This document shows, piece by piece, positions 12,785 to 15,998 of a stretch of 15,998 bases of DNA (position 1 is its first letter; each line of letters begins with the position of its first letter). This stretch comes from Pseudomonadota bacterium (lineage in GTDB: Bacteria > Pseudomonadota > Gammaproteobacteria > Burkholderiales > Burkholderiaceae_E): contig JAEWFA010000057.1 in assembly GCA_023389055.1 (NCBI GenBank), positions 1 through 15,998 on the forward strand, in the 5' to 3' direction. Under the pieces are notes generated by a model. The model was not told where the DNA came from, searched no databases, and was given only the letters and a program-made list of their open reading frames with translations. The position numbers and the translations under genes are program-made.

Positions 12785-13943
12785 ACAGCGGCGTGCGCCG
12801 CCGCGCCTGCATTCCGAGCTGGCGCGGAAGGCGCGGATCGCTGCTCAGCACCCACACGCGCCAGCCGGCGAAGCTCTCCTTCAGCGCCGCGCCGAAGGCG
12901 CGCATCGCCGCCTCGTGTTGCGGCACCGGCTCGTGCGCCGCGTCAGCGCGCGCCTGCAGTCGCTCGCCGTACGGCGGGTTGGTGACGACCACGCCGGGTG
13001 TGTCGAACGGAGCGCGCGCCCGCGCCGCGTCGAGGACGCGCCAGGCGACGGCGTTTTCCGGCACGCCTGCACGGACCAGGTTGCGCCGGGCACGCCCGAT
13101 CGCTTCGCGATCGATGTCGGAGCCGGCGATGCGTACGGCGTCGGCTTCGCCGGCAAGCCGCTGCGCAGCGATGCGCGCGCGTGCGGCGGCTTCGTCCCGC
13201 AGGGATTTCCACAGTGCCGCGTCGTGGTCGAGCAGCCGCTCGAAACCGAAGGAGCGCGCGGAGCCGGGCGCGATGTCGAACGCGTGCTGCGCGGCCTCGA
13301 TCGCGACCGTGCCCGAACCGCAGAACGGGTCGTAGAGGGGCGTGCCGGGCGCCCACCCGGCCAGCGCGAGCAGCCCTGCCGCCAGGTTCTCCTTCACCGG
13401 CGCGCTGCCCTTGTCGTCGGCGCCGGAGCGCCAGCCGCGCTTGAACAGCGGCTCGCCGCTCAGGTCGAGATACAGCGTCGCGTCGCGCGCCTCCAGGTGA
13501 GCGAATACGCGCACGTCGGGCGAGCGCGTGTCGATCGAAGGACGCTCGCCGCTCGTCGTGCGCAGGCGGTCGACGATCCCGTCCTTGATGCGAAGCGTCG
13601 CGAAGTTCAGGCTGCGCAACGGCGAGCGCTGCGCGCTCACGTCGACGCGCAGCGTGCGGCTCGCATCGAAGTGGTGCTCCCAGGCGACGCCGTTCGCCAG
13701 GCGGTACAGGTCGTCGTCGTCGCGATAGCGGCGACGGCCGATGGCGCGCATCACCCGGCTCGCCAGGCGCGACCACAGGTTCACCGAATAGGCGACCGCG
13801 CGGTCGCCGCGAAACAGCGCGCCGCCGCCGAGCACGCGGCATTCGGTCGCGCCGAGCGCTTCGAGTTCCTGGACGAGTGCTGCTTCCAGGCCGCGGGGGC
13901 ACGCGGCGAACAGCTCGAACGGCGCGGCGCTCCGATCGTGCAC
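12693..13943 (-). CDS. rlmL: 23S rRNA (guanine-N2) methyltransferase, RlmL-type
   Basis: 416 residues. An N-terminal ferredoxin-like/THUMP region (about 8-165) is followed by a Rossmann methyltransferase domain with the SAM motif D-P-F-C-G-S-G-T (205-212), an acidic S-D-I-D (275-278) and the catalytic N-P-P-Y-G-E-R-L (322-329). This matches the RlmL half of E. coli RlmKL, which makes m2G2445 in 23S rRNA. The RlmK half is absent, as is usual outside gammaproteobacteria. I chose GTG 13943 because it lies 2 bases after the hemJ stop and gives the expected N-terminus (F-E-L-F-A-A-C-P-R-G-L-E); no Shine-Dalgarno is visible, which suggests coupling to hemJ. Its 3' end overlaps DUF423 by 92 bases. 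Confidence 0.88.
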   Translation of the reverse strand: MHDRSAAPFELFAACPRGLEAALVQELEALGATECRVLGGGALFRGDRAVAYSVNLWSRLASRVMRAIGRRRYRDDDDLYRLANGVAWEHHFDASRTLRVDVSAQRSPLRSLNFATLRIKDGIVDRLRTTSGERPSIDTRSPDVRVFAHLEARDATLYLDLSGEPLFKRGWRSGADDKGSAPVKENLAAGLLALAGWAPGTPLYDPFCGSGTVAIEAAQHAFDIAPGSARSFGFERLLDHDAALWKSLRDEAAARARIAAQRLAGEADAVRIAGSDIDREAIGRARRNLVRAGVPENAVAWRVLDAARARAPFDTPGVVVTNPPYGERLQARADAAHEPVPQHEAAMRAFGAALKESFAGWRVWVLSSDPRLPRQLGMQARRRTPLFNGAIECRLFGFEVFGLREAPPTRDTPSRR

Positions 13944-13945
13944 GT

Positions 13946-14377
13946 TCAGAACGGCTTGACGACGACGAGCACCACCGCCGCGAACAGGCCGAGCACGGGG
14001 ATCTCGTTGAACACGCGGAACCAGCGGTGCGTGTGCCGGTCCGAGCCGGCGGCCAGGCCGCGCAGCAGCCGACCGCAGGCGAAATGGTGCGCTAGCAGCA
14101 GCACGACGACGGCAAGCTTGGCGTGCATCCATCCCGCGCCGCTTCCGACGCCGTAGCCCAGCCACAGCCACAGGCCGAAAACGACGGCGAGCGCCATCAA
14201 CGGCTGCATGAAGCGCCACAGCTTGCGCGCCATCGTCAGCAGCCGCTCGCGCTCGGGGCCGGGCGCGGGGACCATGGCGAGGTTCACGAAGATGCGCGGG
14301 AGGTAGAACAGTCCGGCGAACCAGCTGGTGATGAACACGATGTGCAGGGCCTTCACCCACAGGTAGCCGGTGGTCAT
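13946..14377 (-). CDS. hemJ: HemJ-type protoporphyrinogen IX oxidase (CopD/UPF0093 family)
   Basis: A 143-residue membrane protein with four hydrophobic segments. Y-L-W-V-K-A-L-H-I-V-F (5-15, H12) and W-M-H-A-K-L (83-88, H85 and K87) match the conserved His and Lys of HemJ, which oxidises protoporphyrinogen IX late in haem synthesis. S-W-F-A-G-L-F-Y-L-P-R (18-28) is also typical. The ATG at 14377 gives the standard N-terminus. A GTG at 14416 would add 13 Arg/Pro-rich residues and is unlikely. The downstream rlmL start follows the stop by 2 bases. proA lies upstream on the same strand, a gene order seen in other Burkholderiales. 'CopD family' is the commonest database label for these proteins. 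Confidence 0.88.
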   Translation of the reverse strand: MTTGYLWVKALHIVFITSWFAGLFYLPRIFVNLAMVPAPGPERERLLTMARKLWRFMQPLMALAVVFGLWLWLGYGVGSGAGWMHAKLAVVVLLLAHHFACGRLLRGLAAGSDRHTHRWFRVFNEIPVLGLFAAVVLVVVKPF

Positions 14378-14573
14378 CGGAGTGCGGGGTTCGGGGCGTG
14401 GGGGTCGGTGGTGCACGCGACGTGGGCGCCGAAGCCGTGTGCTGCGCGAAGCGCAACGGCTGCGTACGCGGCGAAGGGGGACCGTTGCCCGTCAGCGCTG
14501 CGCGGGCCCCGAGCCAGGCCCCGAGCGCAGCGCCTGCCCGGCGCAACCCGAGCGCATCGCACGACCAGAGAAA
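14378..14573. other. Intergenic region proA / hemJ with hairpin
   Basis: A 196-base gap with no gene I can support. It contains a two-part inverted repeat at 14433-14461 (AGCCGT/ACGGCT outside, TGCGC/GCGCA inside, GAA loop, one 4-base bulge) and a 10-bp direct repeat GGCCCCGAGC at 14505-14514 and 14517-14526. The hairpin may end proA transcription, but no T-run follows. Confidence 0.5.
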
Positions 14574-15857
14574 TCAACTCCGGACTTCTCCGTGCCCGAA
14601 GACCACGTACTTCAGCGACGTGAGGCCCTCGAGCCCGACCGGGCCGCGGGCGTGCAGCTTGTCGGTGGAGATGCCGATCTCGGCGCCGAGGCCGTATTCG
14701 AAGCCATCGGCGAAGCGGGTCGAGGCGTTGATCATCACCGACGCCGAATCGACCTCGCGCAGGAAGCGCATCGCGCGCGCATGGTTCGTCGTGACGATCG
14801 CGTCGGTGTGCTGCGAGCCGTAGCTGGCGATGTGGTCGATCGCCTCGTCGATGCCGGCGACGACGCGGATCGCCAGGATCGGCGCCAGGTATTCGGTGCG
14901 CCAGTCTTCCTCGGTGGCTTCGCCGCAGGCGATGCCGTGCGTGGAGAGGATCGACCGCGTGTGCTCGTCGCCGCGCAGCTCGACGTCCTTGTCGGCGTAG
15001 ATTCGCCCGAGTCGCGGCAGGATGCGCTCGGCGATTCCGCGCGCGACGAGCAGCGTCTCCATCGTGTTGCACGGCGAATAGCGTTGCGTCTTCGCGTTGT
15101 CGCAGATGCGGATCGCCTGTTCCGGGTCGGCTTCGTCGTCGACGTAGACGTGGCAGACGCCGTCGAGGTGCTTGAGGACCGGCACGCGCGCTTCGCGCGC
15201 GATGCGTTCGATGAGCGATCTGCCGCCGCGCGGCACGATCACGTCGACCCATTGCGGCGACGCGATCAGGGCGCCGACTGCCGAGCGATCGGTCGTTTCG
15301 ATCGCCTGCACGGCATCGTCCGGAAGACCGGCGCTGCGCAGCCCTTCCCGCACGAGCGCCGCGAGCGCCTGGTTGCTGTGGAATGCCTCCGAGCCGCCGC
15401 GCAGGATCGTCGCATTGCCCGACTTGATGCACAGTGCCGCCGCGTCGATCGTCACGTTCGGTCGCGATTCGTAGACGATGCCGATGACGCCCAGCGGAAC
15501 GCGCATCTGCCCGACCTGGATTCCGGTGGGGCGATAGCGCAGGTTCGAGATCTCGCCCACCGGATCGGGCAGTGCCGCGACCTGCAGCAGTCCTTCGCGC
15601 ATGTTCGCCAGTACGGCGTCGCTGAGCGCGAGGCGGTCGACGAAAGCCGCGTCGTGCCCGGCCGCGCGCGCGGCAGCGAGGTCGCGTTCGTTCGCCTCGG
15701 CCAGCCGGGCCGCGTTGCGCTCGATGGCCTCGGCGGTGCCCTCCAGCGCCCGATTCTTCGCTGCGGTGGCTGCGCGCGCCATCACGCGGCTTGCCGCGCG
15801 TGCGCGGCGCCCGACGTCGGAGACGTAGCCGCCGATGTCGATCGATTCAAGCTCCAT
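14574..15857 (-). CDS. proA: Glutamate-5-semialdehyde dehydrogenase (gamma-glutamyl phosphate reductase)
   Basis: A 427-residue enzyme (417 in E. coli) of the aldehyde-dehydrogenase superfamily. It reduces gamma-glutamyl phosphate to glutamate semialdehyde in proline synthesis. Landmarks are V-Y-E-S-R-P-N-V-T (128-136), L-R-G-G-S-E-A (152-158), V-P-R-G-G (208-212) and the catalytic Cys in S-P-C-N-T-M-E-T-L-L (261-270, C263). I chose ATG 15857 rather than an earlier start at 15890, because the latter would add 11 residues encoded inside holA that do not look conserved. The start overlaps the holA stop by 11 bases. No proB is seen in the window. Confidence 0.95.
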   Translation of the reverse strand: MELESIDIGGYVSDVGRRARAASRVMARAATAAKNRALEGTAEAIERNAARLAEANERDLAAARAAGHDAAFVDRLALSDAVLANMREGLLQVAALPDPVGEISNLRYRPTGIQVGQMRVPLGVIGIVYESRPNVTIDAAALCIKSGNATILRGGSEAFHSNQALAALVREGLRSAGLPDDAVQAIETTDRSAVGALIASPQWVDVIVPRGGRSLIERIAREARVPVLKHLDGVCHVYVDDEADPEQAIRICDNAKTQRYSPCNTMETLLVARGIAERILPRLGRIYADKDVELRGDEHTRSILSTHGIACGEATEEDWRTEYLAPILAIRVVAGIDEAIDHIASYGSQHTDAIVTTNHARAMRFLREVDSASVMINASTRFADGFEYGLGAEIGISTDKLHARGPVGLEGLTSLKYVVFGHGEVRS

Positions 15858-15998
15858 CTGGATTCCCCACGAGAACGGGGGCGCCGGCAATGCGCAGCGC
15901 CAGCGATTCGAGCCCCTGCCAGGCGTTGCCCGCTTCGATGCCCTTGACCATTCTATCGGCGCGCGCGGCGCACCGCAGCGCTTCGCGCAGCGCCGCAG
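15847..15998 (-). CDS. holA: DNA polymerase III delta subunit, C-terminal fragment (cut by window edge)
   Basis: The last 49 residues of a frame entering from the right edge: A-A-L-R-E-A-L-R, then A-D-R-M-V-K-G-I-E-A-G-N-A-W and L-E-S-L-A-L-R-I, stopping at TGA 15849-15847. The pattern [A/I]-D-R-M-[I/V]-K-G followed by a D/N-A-W step and a final L-x-L-R helix is the characteristic HolA C-terminus. HolA opens the beta clamp within the clamp loader. holA directly before proA is a common betaproteobacterial order. It ends with an atypical tail of about 12 residues (A-P-V-L-V-G-N-P-D-G-A) created by the overlap with proA. Confidence 0.8.
   Translation of the reverse strand, partial: AALREALRCAARADRMVKGIEAGNAWQGLESLALRIAGAPVLVGNPDGA

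Noticed and set aside
12468..14156. 562-codon open frame on the plus strand antisense to rlmL and hemJ
   Set aside because: rlmL and hemJ carry catalytic motifs in their own frames. This one has none and reads as Arg/Gln/Ala-rich shadow.
14370..15947. 525-codon open frame on the plus strand antisense to proA
   Set aside because: proA is unmistakable, with the C263 motif and full length. The antisense frame has no recognisable domain.

Overview
The window reads as chromosomal core sequence of a high-GC betaproteobacterium, most likely Burkholderiales. The evidence is the gene content and order (lapA-lapB-hldE1-comEA, ubiA facing proC, murJ divergent from rpsT, yggS divergent from pilT-pilU, holA-proA-hemJ-rlmL), a kinase-only HldE, HemJ as protoporphyrinogen oxidase, and strong G/C bias at third codon positions. 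I see no transposase, integrase, phage gene, tRNA, rRNA or CRISPR array. This is ordinary housekeeping DNA with a few local oddities.

Layout. Positions 1-3836 (+) form a tightly packed operon: a possible ihfB tail, lapA, lapB, hldE1 (rfaE1), a comEA-like gene and ubiA, with three junctions overlapping by 4-8 bp. It faces proC (-), which lies downstream of murJ (-); murJ diverges from rpsT (+). rpsT faces yggS (-), which diverges from pilT-pilU (+). pilU faces a stand-alone infA (-), whose long leader carries a 12-bp tandem repeat and a possible leader ORF. Divergent from infA is a three-gene overlapping set (+): a DUF481 outer-membrane barrel, an NlpE-like lipoprotein and a DUF423 membrane protein. 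This set runs head-on into rlmL (-), overlapping it by 92 bp. The right end is a minus-strand series read as holA (partial), proA, hemJ and rlmL.

Functions. The window serves envelope biogenesis (LapA/LapB control of LPS synthesis, heptose activation for LPS core, MurJ lipid II flipping, and the DUF481/NlpE-like surface proteins), twitching motility and DNA uptake (PilT, PilU, ComEA), proline synthesis (ProA and ProC, at separate loci), cofactor metabolism (UbiA, HemJ, YggS) and translation or replication (S20, IF-1, RlmL, HolA).

The most unusual points are an in-frame 27-bp tandem duplication inside yggS, the repetitive leader of the second-type infA gene, the 92-bp convergent overlap of DUF423 and rlmL coding ends, and the little-characterised DUF481/NlpE-like/DUF423 set. 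I found no convincing large undescribed system.
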